NCBI RefSeq assembly: GCF_004193775.1
Contig: NC_041019.1
Coordinates: 9,348,204-9,412,203 of the forward strand
Source of the DNA: Glycine soja
Taxonomy: Eukaryota; Streptophyta; Magnoliopsida; Fabales; Fabaceae
Direction of reading: 5' to 3'
DNA: 64,000 nt
Translations under genes and position numbers: made by a program
The notes under the pieces: generated by a model
The model's database searches: none
What the model saw: the letters and a program-made list of their open reading frames with translations, nothing else
What the model was told of the DNA's origin: nothing
Part shown: piece by piece, positions 33,158 through 45,464 of the stretch
Layout of the letters: each line of letters begins with the position of its first letter
How positions within the stretch are numbered: the stretch's first letter is position 1

Positions 33158-34990
33158 CTAGATGTCTTTCTTTGTCCTTCCTAGAAGGTAACAATGGATA
33201 TGGTATTTCTCTCCCTTCAGCTGGAGATGCTTCTTTCTTTTTCTCTCTAGCACACTCACTCTTGCTTTTTTTTTCTTCTCTTCTTTTCTTTCTTTTTCTT
33301 TTTCATTTTTTTCATTTTCTTTTTCTTTCTTTTCCTTCTCACTTATTTCTTTTTCACTCACAATGATTGATATCTCTTTCTGCTGATCATCTTCTGCTTC
33401 CACTTCTTCGTCCGTCTCACTCAAAGGTTCCACCACTGGGTCAATTGCTAGTTCAGTCACCAGTTGCTGTTTTTCTTCACCTATCCTCTTCTCACCTTCA
33501 TTCATGCTCACCATTTTGCTTCTAGTCATAACAGCCTTGCATTCCTCCTTTGGATTCTTCTCTGTGTTGGCTCCAAAGCTGCTTGACGGTCGGTCTGCTA
33601 GTTGTTTTGCCAATTGTCCCACCTGGACTTCTAGATTCTTAATGGCTAACTCTGTGCTCTTTTGATTGGACATGTATACTTGCATAAACTGACCAAGAAT
33701 CTCTTCCAGCTTCGTCGTTCTATCATAGAGACTAGGCCCTTGTTGTCGTGGTCTGTTAGATGGCCCATCTTGGTCTTTATTGAACTGATTACCAGGGTGA
33801 GTTCTCCATTGTCCCTGTTGCTGATTATATTGCTGGCCATGTTGAAATCCAGAATATCCACCTGTATTAAAGTTTGGTCTTGGCTGGTTCCCCATATAGT
33901 TCACTTCATGTGTTGTATTTTCTGTGGGAATGCAACAGCCAGAATCATGTGCTCCACCACATATGACACAACCTGTAACCTGCAAAAAAGAAGAGGGTGA
34001 AGGTGGTCTTGAATGTAATTGGGTTGGCAACTTACTCAATGTTTCTGTTAATGCTTCAAGTTGCTTGGATAACAACTTGTTCTGTGCCAACAATGCATCC
34101 TGTGATGTGAGCTCCAGCAAGCTTCTTTTGGTTGGGATGTGTGCGCTGTCACACAATATTGCATGGTCACTAGCAGTCATATTCTCAATCAATTCCATGG
34201 CTTTTTCAGGGGTCTTCAATTTTATTTATCCCCCTGTAGAAGCATCTAAAAGCTTCTTAGATTGTGGTCTTAACCCGTCAATGAAAATATTAAGCTGGAT
34301 TGGTTTTGAAAATCCATGAGTGGGCATCTTTCTTAATAACCCACAAAATCTTTCCAAAGCCTCACTCAAGGACTCGTCTAGAAATTGATGAAAGAATGAG
34401 ATGGCAACTTTTCCTTCAGTAGTCTTGGACTCTGGGAAGTATTTCTTCAAGAATTTTTCAACCACTTCATCCCAAGTCTTAAGACTGTTACCTTTAAATG
34501 AATGGAGCCATCTTTTCGTCTCTCCAGACAAAGAAAATGAAAACAAGCACAATCTAACAGCATCCTCAGGCACACTAGCCAGTTCGACAATGTTGCAAAT
34601 CTCAATATAAGTGGCTAGATGTGCATACGGGTCTTCATTGGGCAGACCATGAAACAAATTGTTCTGAATCAACTAAATTAATGAATGTGGATAGGTTATA
34701 TTCAATGCTTGAACCTCCGGCCGCGCAATGCTAGTAAAGAATTGTGGCACACTCGAGCTAGAGTAATCTTCAAGGGTAACTCTTCTTGGCTAATCAACCA
34801 TAATATTGGCTTCAAATAATACTGTGAGAGACTCCCCTTGTTTTGGAAAACTAGAAGATGCCTCAGAAGATAGAGGTTCTTCCTGAATTTCTGCTGCCTC
34901 AATATCCTGCAAAAACTTTCTATTCCTTTCTGTGTTCCTTTACCTACAAGTTGCGTTAATTTCCAAGTCTATGGGAATCAAAACACCTGC
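33158..34990 (-). pseudogene. Athila 2 gag
   Basis: Capsid segments LFHGLPNEDPYAHLATYIEI and SFSLSGETKRWLHSFKGNS lie at 34672-34226. Then come KTPEKAMELIENM and a knuckle-like CVICGGAHDSGCC. A Glu/Lys-rich linker (33440-33240) precedes the protease. In-frame stops lie near 34222, 34675, 34785 and 34945, and the normal ATG is changed to ATA (CIQRRSS..), so it is not translatable as it stands. Confidence 0.85.
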
Positions 34991-35146
34991 AGAAGATCTT
35001 CTTTGTATGCAAAACAAGCAAAACAGTAGTCACCCAATTCCAAAGAACAATGAATTATGAACTAAACAAATATTAACAAAAACTAATGAATAAAAAAATG
35101 AATTAATGCCTCCAAACTGAACTAAACTTTCCAAATGGAAAAAAGT

Positions 35147-35164
35147 TCCTTGGCAACGGCGCCA
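35147..35164 (-). other. Primer-binding site of Athila 2
   Basis: The minus strand reads TGGCGCCGTTGCCAAGGA just inside the 5' LTR, the same family of primer site as in Athila 1 and 3. Confidence 0.8.
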
Positions 35165-35171
35165 AAATACT

Positions 35172-35836
35172 TGTTCGCTCTCCGGTATACTACTTATTTG
35201 TGTGGATGCGAAATCTACCGGCAAGTGCATCGGATCATCAAGTAAATAATTAAAACAGTGTGAACCGAGTATCGAACTCAGGGAACTTGTTCATTTAGTA
35301 AAGGTTTGTTCATTAAGAAGGCATTTGCCAACAGAAATCATGCTTTTGAATGAAAGTAAAAGTATGTCCTATTCTAATTACAAAGCATTAAAAAGGGCTT
35401 TCTAACCTTGACGTCGTGCTTAGCACGAGCAAGTGAATTTTCGCTAAGCGCCAAACTCGCGCTAAGCCTGGAAGGTGACAAATAACTCACTGAGCAAGCT
35501 AATGGCGCGCTGAGCATGTGCTTGTGTGACAGATTCCCTTCTAAATTCCTCCTATCCGCTAAGTGCGTTGATGCCTCGCTTAGCAGATGACACTTGCTAA
35601 GCGCATTGAGCTCGCCTAGCGAGACATCAACTTTAGCACTTCTTCAAAATAACTCCTTTTTGCTTGAAATTGAAGAGAAATTGACATTAATTTCATACAC
35701 AAGGCTTCTACTGAGCACAGATAAAAACAAAGAAAAATTTATTTACAATCCTACAAAAAGAACCATAAATTGGGGAAAATATATACATTTTTTAAAAGTT
35801 TTCCATACAAAAGTTAGTCGTGTAAGAGGACTAACA
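35172..35836 (-). repeat. 5' LTR of Athila 2 (shortened)
   Basis: At 665 bp it is about half the length of the Athila 3 LTR. The first 215 bp match 26514-26730. After CTAATTACAAAGCATTAA it jumps to the CTTAGCACGAGCAAGTGAA segment, so an internal part present in the left copy (26735-27180) is deleted. CGCTTAGCG-type motifs fill 35417-35625. Confidence 0.88.
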
Positions 35837-36692
35837 TTACTTTACTTAAGCGGTTGTTGAGAACAAGTGGAGTTTCTTCCTTTGTTGCTTTTTACGCTTT
35901 TCCAATACTTTGAGTAATTTATAGCTTTTCCTCTAGGATATTATTGTATAAAATATCGAAGTTGACAATTATTGTCAGCTATACTTACATTGTTGCATGT
36001 TAATTAGTTGACATGGGGAATTTTCATGAAAATTAATTGTCTGCATTAATAATATAAGCCTTTTATTTTTTTATTTCTTTTTTGATCTATAGATCCAATC
36101 CCTGAGAACTTAAAGTATGACAGGTTTGAGAGTTGAGAAATAAAATGGCTAGGGTGCTCAAGGATAGAAAGGTTTTAAACAATTTCAATGTAATTAGTTA
36201 CTTTCATGGCATGACAAAATATTGATTAAATAAACAAGCTTATTCTCTATTCTATGTTGCCTAGTCTTTAATACAAATAAACAGTAGGATATCTCATTGA
36301 TGACTCAACTGTGGGAGTTGGAGTCCCATCAACTTGTATAGTTTGCAGAAATTATCCTATGAATTGAATGGAAATTTTTGGTCTAACCTACTCCTCTACC
36401 ACTTTTCCTTCATCGCTACTTTTATTGCCATTTGTCTTTCCCCAAATTGCATGGAAATCTACTTTCTAAGACAATTCTTTCTGAAAATGTCTTAGAATGA
36501 AAAAACTTCTTAAAAAGTATACTTTCTAAGACGGATTTTTGAAAGCATCGTCTTAGAAATGTCAATTTTTTAACATTTTTCAAACAAAAAAACATATTCT
36601 AAGACTATTTCGAAGAGAACTGATGTAGAAATCAAAATTCTAAGATGGTTTAAAAACCATTGTGAAAAATGTTGACTTTCCATGATGACGAA
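35837..36692. other. Interior and right sub-terminal region of the large CACTA element
   Basis: 35842-36440 has no frame of note. From 36455 to 36690 CACTA sub-terminal motifs recur in both orientations: TTTCTAAGAC(A/G), GTCTTAGAA, TTCTAAGATGG and AAAACCATTGTGAAAAAT. The last of these also occurs to the right of Athila 3 (46813-46830), confirming that the two sides belong together. Confidence 0.65.
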
Positions 36693-38061
36693 TGTTAATT
36701 GTGTTGGCTGCTCTTCGACAAGTGTATCGAGTTGCACAAGTAATATATTAAAAGGGTAAGACCGAGTATCATATCCACATGGAATTTATTTCACTCAGAA
36801 AATGTATATTCAGTGAGCAAACATTTGTATACAACCAAAATTGAAATGAATATCAAGTTGAGCTTTTGTTCTAAAATCTAGTTAAGCACAAACTAAATAT
36901 CTAAAGATTGAGAAGTAAAAACAGCCAAGTAAAAGCGTTGGGTTGTTCTACTGAATTATCCTTGATGTTATTATGTATTTTTCTCTATTTAATGTTCTCC
37001 TAGTGTTCTTATGCTGAGAAATTACCCAAACCAAAATCCCTTGAGTGAATGAGCATAACTTTCTTTAAACCTCTTCCTTGATCCCTCAACAAACTCAGCC
37101 TAAAAGAGTTGCATTAAGTCTACAACATAATATAGACTAGATTGCTCCACTCCATTCCTACATACGGTTTTCTAGCTTGCTCTGCCAAGTTCTAAGGCTT
37201 TAAAGCACTTTCCAATGCTAAAAATCCTAACTATACATACAAATGGGTGATCAAGTCACAAGCATGTAAAAATAAGCATGGATAGAAGCAATGAACACAT
37301 AAAAACAACTCTAAATAGATAGTGAAAGAATGTTACATCAAGGGTTCAGCAAAACTTCCCAACCAAGAGGTTTAGCCTTCCATTACAAGTAATGAGCTTT
37401 CAATACAAAGAAGAATAAATTTTGAGGGAAGGAAAATGGCTAAGAAGGGTTGAGGATGTCTTCTTCAACCTCTAGAACCCTAATCTCACTCCTCTAACCT
37501 AAACTCTCTTGGTGGCTTCGTTTCTGTCGCTCTAGCTTCTCTCTTGGCTCTGTTTTTTGACTCCTCCTCTAGTTTCCGCCAACTTCAGTGTTTTAAAGGC
37601 TACTTGGATGTTTCAGCTTCTGAAGGCTCGCTTAGCGAGATTGGCTCGCTAAGCGAGAGTAAGTGAAATTTGGCTTAGTGAGCTGGGCACGATGAGCGTG
37701 AGAAGAGACAAACGACTCGTTGGGCGAGCTTGTGGCGTGCTGGGCGAGCACGTCTCTGACTGATCCTCTTCTAGGGTTTCCCAACACGCTAAGCGAGCTA
37801 CATGCCTCGCTTAGCGGATGTCACTTGCTAAGCGCATATGCCTCGCTTAGTGAGACATCAGCTGCTTGAACCTTCTCTTCTTTTAGCCTGAAACTGAAGT
37901 GATTTGAACATTAATTCATAAAATGGGAGTATCTACTAGATAAAATCAAACTAAACATGAAAATGTGTATAATTCCTACAAAAAGAACCATAGATTGGAG
38001 GAAGGATGCTAGTTTCATGTAATTATTCAGTACAAAAGTTAGTTGTAAATAACGACTAACA
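36693..38061 (-). repeat. 3' LTR of Athila 3
   Basis: It is 1,369 bp long. It includes a CGCTTAGCG cluster (37627-37855). The spacer 37655-37672 between two of these motifs reads in the opposite direction in the other LTR. Confidence 0.92.
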
Positions 38062-38076
38062 AACTCCCCCAAATTT
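38062..38076 (-). other. Polypurine tract of Athila 3
   Basis: The minus strand reads AAATTTGGGGGAGTT immediately before the 3' LTR, the same G-run position as in Athila 1. Confidence 0.75.
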
Positions 38077-39611
38077 ACAGTTTTGCTTGTCCTCAAGCAA
38101 AGCAATAACAGTTTACTTGTCCTCAAGTGACAGAATTCACAGTGGTTACTCAAAAGAAATGTGTTTGTTCCAATGCATTCAATCACATGAACATAAGTGG
38201 CAAGCAATATTTCAACCAACAGCCCTTCATAAAGATATGCAGAATTTCAAAGATATGAACATGATCATTAAGCAGCACAAGTGAAATAAGCTAGCAAGCA
38301 AGACAGGTATCAAGGAAGGTTCATCAAGCCTAATCCTCTCGGTCACTGTTTCTTTCATAAGCACAAGTGTTTAATGTAATTCTTCAAATCAACAACCAAC
38401 ACAAGTCTCAACTTTTGCATTTCATCTCATGACATACAATCACAAACAAACAAATTGAATCTGAAGGACTTTCTTGGCTTGTAATGAGGCTGGGCTACAA
38501 ACAATTCATGGTTTTTCTTGGATGCAAAACTTAGGATTTAGGAGAGCATTCATCCTTAGATCACATCTTTTCCTTTTATTCCTAGCTTCTATTGAACTGC
38601 CACAATTATATACGACACTTAACATAAGAAACATCACACATAGATTTTGCTTATTCTTAAAATTTCATTTTCTTTCTTTTTTAGAAGTTTTTACTTACTG
38701 CTTCTTGATACACTTTTCTGTGGTTGTTGCTTGTCTTACCACAATTATCATCACCCAATACCTTCCCCCAAATTTGGAACAAATTTTCCTTGAACCACAA
38801 TGCTCTCCTACAACCTAAAGAAAGGTAGATGAGGATTATAATTCAACAGGCTTAGGGTTCAACTCAATCAATCAGATTTAAGCTTAAAATGGGTGCAAAG
38901 GATTCATCATTCATGAACAAGGTAAGCTATTTGGCTGAGTGGCTAATTCAATCAATTACGGCCTTCATCATTTCCAAAATCATGCATTCATTCAGTATTC
39001 AGAGATTCATGCAAAAATTGGTACTCAATGCTAGTCTTTCTCTCACAATTAAGGTTCACACAACTCACCGAGTTATGGCTAATGATTACCTTCACAATTT
39101 ACCTGTCAAACAAACTAACATTTTCACTCATGCCCCTAAGTCATGTTCTTTCTCTTCTAATTACCATATACTTATTCAAAGCATGTGATCTAACATCACA
39201 ATTCACTCAAATCATGCAATCAATCAATTTCAAAATCAATCACAAACACCAGAATTTTAAACCAAAACAATCCACTGCATAAAATTTAAAAATTGTAAAC
39301 TGTTTAAAAAGCTGTAACTTTTTTCTAAATAAGTAAATAAACTAAACTAAAACTGAAATTTAAAATAAATAAGTCCTGTCTTCAGCTCTCCTGTGCCGGT
39401 GTAGGCTTATCCTGAGGTGAGGAGGGAGCATATGGGCTGGCAGAGATGTATTCGGTGTTGGAGTGGGCCAGGGATCCTAGGAGCTCTGCACCACCGCCAT
39501 ATCAGCTGAATAATCTATATCCTCGGCAAGTGTGGCAGCAGGAGTATCCTCCGGTGTCTCCTCAGCCTTTGCCTCGGTCTCTGGTGTCACCTTTGGCTCT
39601 GGTTGCGGCTC
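38077..39611 (-). other. Athila 3 3' untranslated region
   Basis: No reliable frame. It has blocks shared with Athila 1 (15000-15750) and Athila 2 (28620-29300), including GCTTGTAATGAGGCTGGGCTA and TCTCTCACAATTAAGGTTCACAC. The part 39400-39611 is the decayed C-terminal extension of the post-pol ORF (compare 29383-29658). Confidence 0.55.
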
Positions 39612-40739
39612 CTAGGCTGTAGGAGCCTCACCTTCCCCCAAAGGAGAAGGATGGACTCCTGGCCAGGCCACCTGAGCAATGAAATCCTCCATGCTCATAA
39701 TGGGCCGATGCTGAGCCAAGTCATGGATGCTCTGCATCACCAGGCATAAGCCATGGTGGAGGCTCTGCAGCATCGACACAAGAATGTCTGTGCTCTGAGT
39801 GGAGGGGCTGGAGGGTGCTGGTACTGGAGTTGGAGCAGGGGGAGCAGAAGCGTCAGTAGGTACTCGAGCCCGAGCCTTGCGAGTCCCCATAAATGTGATC
39901 ATGGGATCATCCGAGTTCCAACAATTCTTCCTGATGTATGCCAAATTAATGGCAGGGCTCAAGGACTCAAAAGTAAGTGAGTCAAGGACCACTCCTCTGG
40001 CGATGCATAGTGTTGTAATAAGTGCAGGGAATCCTAGCCGAGAGGAGTTGGACTGGGCCATCTGTGAGATCTGTCCAGAGATGAACGAGCCCACATCCAT
40101 GTCCATCTTCATCACAAGTCCATAAACTAACCTCGCCCTGTCCATATTCAGATCGGACATGTGAGAGGTGAGGGTGAGGTTGGAGTAGGAAAGGACACTC
40201 CATGTCTGTGCAAGTGTGGTGAGGTCCTTCCAGAGTAGCTTCCACGGTGCTCCCTCTGCATTAAGAACAAATCCTCACCCAGGGATGCAGAGCTTTGATG
40301 CAAGCTCCTATGGGTCTGGATGAGTATGACAGAATCTGGAGTAAGCAGTGTAACACTCCCCTGGCTCCAAAACCACTAGGGTCTCTAGGAATGTGTTGAG
40401 CGAATCCCCATCAAACTTAATCAATTTGCCCCGGACTCTGACTTGCCTCGGGGACTTATCTTTTGGGTCATAAAGGTTGGCATAAAATTCCTTGACCAAG
40501 GCCACATCAATGCGATCATCAAGCTGCCTAGTCAAGGCTTTATGCCAGCACCTCCTCTCGAGCTCTCGGCGGAACTCGTCGTACTCCGTAATGTATAAAT
40601 TAATGTTCCTCTTTGGAAGGATGTTCAGGGAGTGAACGTTCTGCTCATATCTTTCCCAGGTGCCCTCTGAAATAAATCTGGTCGTGTCATAGGGCTCCTG
40701 AGGTCAGGAAGTGGTTGCTTTTCTCTTCCTAGAGGCCAT
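39612..40739 (-). pseudogene. Athila 3 post-pol ORF (plant transposon protein / env-like)
   Basis: It starts MASRKRKAT-like at 40739. VKEFYANLYDPKDKSPRQ and RVRGKLIKFDGDSLNTFLE lie at 40490-40390. A stop/frame change near 40280-40310 follows. DLNMDRARLVYGLVMKMDMD and INLAYIRKNCWNSDDP then continue to a Pro/Ala-rich stretch and LVSMLQSLHHGLCLVMQS. The two halves are otherwise open. Confidence 0.75.
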
Positions 40740-40832
40740 CTGCATCAAAAGAATCACAGGAAATTAAATTAGACAGGTTTTACTCACAACTGAAAATAGA
40801 AAAATAAAACATAAATATGGACTGGGCACTTA

Positions 40833-41585
40833 ACAAGACTAGCTCGCTTAGCACTGCTTTAGAAAATAGCATGATATGCTTAGCGTACAGGGCGCGCTTA
40901 ACGTGATTACAGAAAATTAAAGACTCTAGCTAAGCGAGACACACTTGCTTAGCTGACAACGCACAATGGCTAAGCGAGCATTGCTCGCTAAGCCATATTC
41001 TCTAACAGAGAGCTAATTGCGCTTAGCGAGACAGACTCGCTTAGTGTAACACACTAAACAGGCTTAGCGCCAGTAGGCGCTTAGCCTAACTTGATCACTG
41101 GAACATAATTGGCTTAGCGAGCAGGCTCGCTAAGCCTTATTCAAAAGCAGATAAGAAATCGTGCTTAGTGAGCATGGCTGACTTAGCGCATGAACAAACT
41201 TCAGAATAACTAAATTTCCTTGGGCTTAGTGAGACTAACTCGCTTAGCCCAGGCTTATTCAAACAATAGAGGCATGGTGGCTTAGCGAGCGAAACTCACT
41301 TAGCCAAAAAAAGAATACCAAAAGCCTCACAGACTCTGACCTAAGTAAACTAACTCGCTTAGCACGACATGCCGGATTAGCGAGTCCATACAAACTCAGA
41401 AATTAAAAACTAGAATTTTAAACACTCGTTAAGCCGAAGTACAGTGGCTTAGCAAGTTCATACATAAAAGCATAAATTCAAACAGAAATGATGAACACGC
41501 TTAGCGGGACAGGGCTGGCTTAGTAAGTTCATCAAAAAACCTAGAAATTCATCCAAAATTGATGAACTCGCTTAGCGAGTACATC
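40833..41585. repeat. CGCTTAGCG dyad-motif array, Athila 3, first block
   Basis: About twenty motifs lie here, often as a forward/reverse pair 15-20 bp apart, for example GGCTAAGCGAGC..GCTCGCTAAGCC (40970-40994), GCGCTTAGCGAG (41029) and GGCTTAGCGAGCAGGCTCGC (41110). Such pairs can fold into hairpins. Confidence 0.88.
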
Positions 41586-41999
41586 GAAATTTCCAAAAAA
41601 TTGGGGCTTCGAAGCCCCTACTTTCCAGCCACTTTCAGGCCTAAGAACTCTAATCAAAACACATCAAATGAACCTACATTACCTAAGAAACTAAAGCCCT
41701 AACAACATATAATCAAACATCTAAGCAATGAACAACAATATCAACAGACAATCAAAATCACAGAGCAAGAAACATTGTCTTCTACCTTAGGGTTCAAAAA
41801 TGAAATTAAAGAGTGAAGTAAGAGGTACTTACTTGGATTGCAGAGAATGTTGAGCAAGATGAAGGAAAAGAAGCAGAGATTAGCAAGAAAATGTCGTGCA
41901 GTTGCGAGCAAGGAATGCCAATGATGAGAGAAAGAAAGTTATACTTTGCATAAAAGTAACTGCCTAAGGCAGTTATATCTTATTTTTGGCAGTTTCGAC

Positions 42000-42605
42000 T
42001 GCCTCGCTTACCGCAAGTGACTTGCTAAGGGAGCACTCAGTGACGTTTGAATTTTCAGATTTTAAAATCATGCGCTTAGCGGGAAAGACTCGCTTAGCCC
42101 AATTCGAGAATTAGAAAACCCGAGAAGGATTTGGGCTTAGCGCACAGATGCGTGCTTAGCGAGTTCTGCAGCTCTGATTGGTCTGCAACTTCCGCTAAGC
42201 GAGACGTGGCCGGCTTAGCGAATTAAATGCCTTAAGATGCAGTAATGGGGTTGCGCTTAGCAAGATGGTCTCGCTCAGCACAATGCCATTCCAGAGAGGG
42301 ATTTGGGCTTAGCGGGTATAATCCGCTTGGCCCAATTGACATAGGGGTCCAGGTAGAGAGTGATTAGCGCTTAGTGCACAAATGCGCTTAGCGAGACTTT
42401 GTGTTGTGCTCAGTGAGTTGGTTCGCTTAGCCCAATTCCATTAAATGCAATTCCAAAGAAGTTTTTGGGCTCAACATAACTTTCTCGCTTAGCGAGACCC
42501 CTTCAGCCAATTGGTAGGGGTTGGCGCGCTCAGTGCAAGTGGTTACTCACTCTGTGCATGAAGAATTATTCGCTTAGCGCACAGGATGCGCTGAGCGAGT
42601 GGATG
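42000..42605. repeat. CGCTTAGCG dyad-motif array, Athila 3, second block
   Basis: A second block of similar density lies here, for example 42073, 42136, 42192, 42214, 42389, 42486 and 42573. It includes GCTCAG variants. About 400 bp without motifs separates it from the first block. Confidence 0.85.
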
Positions 42606-42833
42606 ATTGAAAAATTTTCTAAGTTATTCCTCATCCATAGCTTCAGAGAAGCTTTAGCAACCCTTTTTTCTCATACAAAACATGTTGAAGTCTTACTCTA
42701 ACAATCACAAGCAAGTTGAAACCTAACTAAATGCAATGATTAAGAAAACAAAGAAAAATAAAAACAAGGAAAAAGAGTTGGGTTGCCTCCGAGTAAGTGC
42801 TTCTTTAACATCATTAGCTTGACGCATGTTACC

Positions 42834-43492
42834 TCAAGGGTCTGGAGCAATCTTGGCTCTAGCCATTAGAACTATCTCATTCTCAATTCCATCCATCTTG
42901 GAAGAAACATTCTGGTTAATTGAGTGTTTTTCTGCATCAAACAAGTCAAATATGATATTCTGATCATCTATACCCATTTCCAGATCACCTTTCCCCATAT
43001 CCACCACACAATTGGTAGTTAACATGAAGGGACGGCCCAAAATCAGTGGGATTTCAGCATCCTCTTCAATGTCCATGATCACAAAGTCTACAGGGAAGGT
43101 AAACTGTCGCACCTTGACCAAAACATCTTTTTCCACGCCATAAGCCCTTGTAATAGATCGATCTTCCAGCTGCAATGTTATTCTTGTTGGCATGATTTCC
43201 AGCTCTCCGATCCATCTGCACATGGAGAGAGGCATCGAATTTATGTGCTAGCCCCCAAGTCAATGAGGGCTTTCCCAACAGACACTACACCAATAAAGCA
43301 AGGGATGGTGACACTCCCTAGATCCTTGTATTTAGGTGGAAGGATTCTCTGAAAAACAGCATTGCAATTTCCCTCCACCACAATATTATCGCTATGGATA
43401 TATTTGCCTTTTTTGGTAAGCTGATCTTTCAAAAACTTGGAGTAGGGTGACATTTGTTGCAAGGTTTCTCCAAAGGGGATAGTTATCTCCAA
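42834..43492 (-). pseudogene. Athila 3 aspartic protease
   Basis: The region encodes GNCNAVFQRILPPKYKDLG, then GKALIDLGAS with the catalytic Asp kept. A stop and one changed residue follow (T-stop instead of INL), and then MPLSMCRWIGELEIMP and IPLILGRPFMLTTNCVVDMG. The frame ends near the GGAGGCAACCC motif (42780), beyond which RT is absent. Confidence 0.85.
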
Positions 43493-43727
43493 TTTCTTGA
43501 AGATATCAAGGAAACGAGAAAAGTGTCATTCCTTGTCTTTCTTGGACGGCACCAAAGGATATAATGCTTCCTTCCCTTGGTATGAGACAACCTCCTTCTT
43601 CTTTTCTCTGGCCAACTCACTCTTTGTCTTCTTCTCTTTCTCATTTTCTCTTTTTTTTATTTTTTTCTTCTTTTTCTTCTTTCTTTTTTTCCTCCTCATC
43701 ATTTATTTTTGTCTCCCTCATCTGATC

Positions 43728-45305
43728 TTATTCTTTTTCTTTTTCTTCTTTAGCTACTAACTCCTGCTTTTCATTATTCCTCCCTTCATCTTCTACCATG
43801 GTTACCTTCTTGCTTCTAGTTATGAAAACCTTACATTCTTCTTTGGTATTTTTTTTAGTATTGGCCCCAAAACCTCTAGAAGAATATTTAGCTATCTGCT
43901 TAGCTAGTTGTCCTACTTGAATCTCCAGGTTCTTTATAGCAGACTCTGTGCTCTTGTGATTGGACATTGAAACTTGCATGAATTGAGCCAAAGTCTCCTC
44001 CAACTTGGTAGTCCTTTCATAAAGGCTAGGCCATTGATTCTGAGGCCTACTGGATGGTCCTCCTTGTTCTTTGTTGAACTGGTTTCCAGGATGAGACCTC
44101 CACTGCCCTTGATTTTGATTAAAATTGGCATCTTGCTGGTAACCTGCAAATCCACCTGCATTAAACCCTGGTCTGTGTTGATTTCCCATATAATTCACTT
44201 CTTTTGCAGCATCATCAAGGGTTATACAGCAACTAGACTCATGTACTCCTCCACATATGCTACAACCTCCAACCTGCATAACTACTGAATGTGAAGGTTG
44301 AGTCGCTTGTAATTGGGTTGGCAGCTTACTAAGTGTCTCCGTCAATGATTCTAGCTGCTTAGCTAGCAGCTTGTTCTGCACCAACAGTGCATCTTGTGAA
44401 GAAAGCTCCGGCATGCTTCTCTTTGTAGGTACATGAGTCCGATCACGCAAAATATCATGATCACTAGCAGGCATATTTTCAATAAGTTCCATTTCTTCTT
44501 CAGTAGTCTTCAACTTAATTTTTCCTCCAGCAGAAGCATTTGATAACTGCTTGGACTGTGGTCTCAAACCATCTATAAAAATGTTCAGCTGAATCGGCTT
44601 GGATAATCCATGAGTTGGTGTCTTCCGCAGCAAGGTACGAAATCTCTCAAGCGCTTCACTTAGGGATTCATCTGGAAATTGATGGAATGAAGAGATAGCT
44701 GCCTTGCCTTCAGCTGTCTTGGACTCAAGAAAGTACTTCTTCAAAAACTTTTCTACAACCTCTTCCCAAGTCTTGAAACGGTTTCCCTTAAACGAGTGCA
44801 TCCACCTCTTGGCTTCTCCAGCCAACGAAAATGAGAACAAGCTAAGCCTCACTGCATCTTCCGGCACACATGCAATTTTTACTGTGTTGCAAATTTCTAT
44901 ATAAGTAGCAAGGTGTGCGTAAGGGTCTTCATTCGGAAAACCATGAAACAAATTTCCTTGAATCAACTGGATCAAGGAATGAGGATATGTGATGTTAGAA
45001 GCTTGAACTTCCGATCACGCAATGCTTGTGAAAAATTGCGGCATGGTCGAGCTATAATAATCTTCAAGAGTCACCCTCCGTGGTTGATCCTCAGCCATGA
45101 TATGTGCTTTAGACACACCTACTTCGGATTCCCTTAAATCTGGAAATGCTAAAGATGATTCAAATGATTAAGCTTCCTCCGAACTTGGTTGTGTTGTCCT
45201 TTCCTGCAAATTTTTTCTCCTTCTCTTTATGTTGTTTCTCCTGCAAGTGGCTTCTATCTCCAAATCTAATGGAGCTAAATTCCCTCTTAAAGAGTTACCT
45301 CGCAT
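43728..45305 (-). pseudogene. Athila 3 gag, nearly intact
   Basis: The ATG at 45305 gives MRGNSLRGNLAP. A stop lies at about 45168 and another (CGA to TGA) near 45014. From 44975 the frame is open for 415 codons: LIQGNLFHGFPNEDPYAHL, SLAGEAKRWMHSFKGN, FLKKYF, the knuckle CSICGGVHESSCC, a Gly/Asn/Gln-rich stretch and a Lys/Glu-rich end. It is the best preserved gag of the three. Confidence 0.88.
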
Positions 45306-45440
45306 ACAAGAAGTACTAAACAAAGCAGCAATTAACCAAATAAAGAGAAAATAAATCCTAGCTAACTATTCACAAAATCAATCAAAGAATAAAGAATAAA
45401 TGTTTACGAACTGAACTATACTATCTAAGTGGAAAGAAAT

Positions 45441-45458
45441 TCCCCAGCAATGGCGCCA
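45441..45458 (-). other. Primer-binding site of Athila 3
   Basis: The minus strand reads TGGCGCCATTGCTGGGGA, 6 bases inside the 5' LTR. It is the cleanest of the three primer sites. Confidence 0.82.
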
Positions 45459-45464
45459 AAAACT

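Larger units (their letters stand above)
26514..35836 (-). mobile_element. Athila 2: pol-less Athila-type retrotransposon
   Basis: The element starts TGTTCGCTCTC and ends GGACTAACA, flanked by a perfect TTACT duplication (26509-26513 and 35837-35841). On the minus strand it carries a primer site, gag, protease and, directly after an untranslated stretch, the post-pol ORF. RT, RNase H and integrase are absent. The 3' (left) LTR is cut off at about 27238, where foreign LTR-like DNA (27241-28590) is inserted or joined. The 5' LTR has its own deletion after 35388. It lies inside the large CACTA element. Confidence 0.9.
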
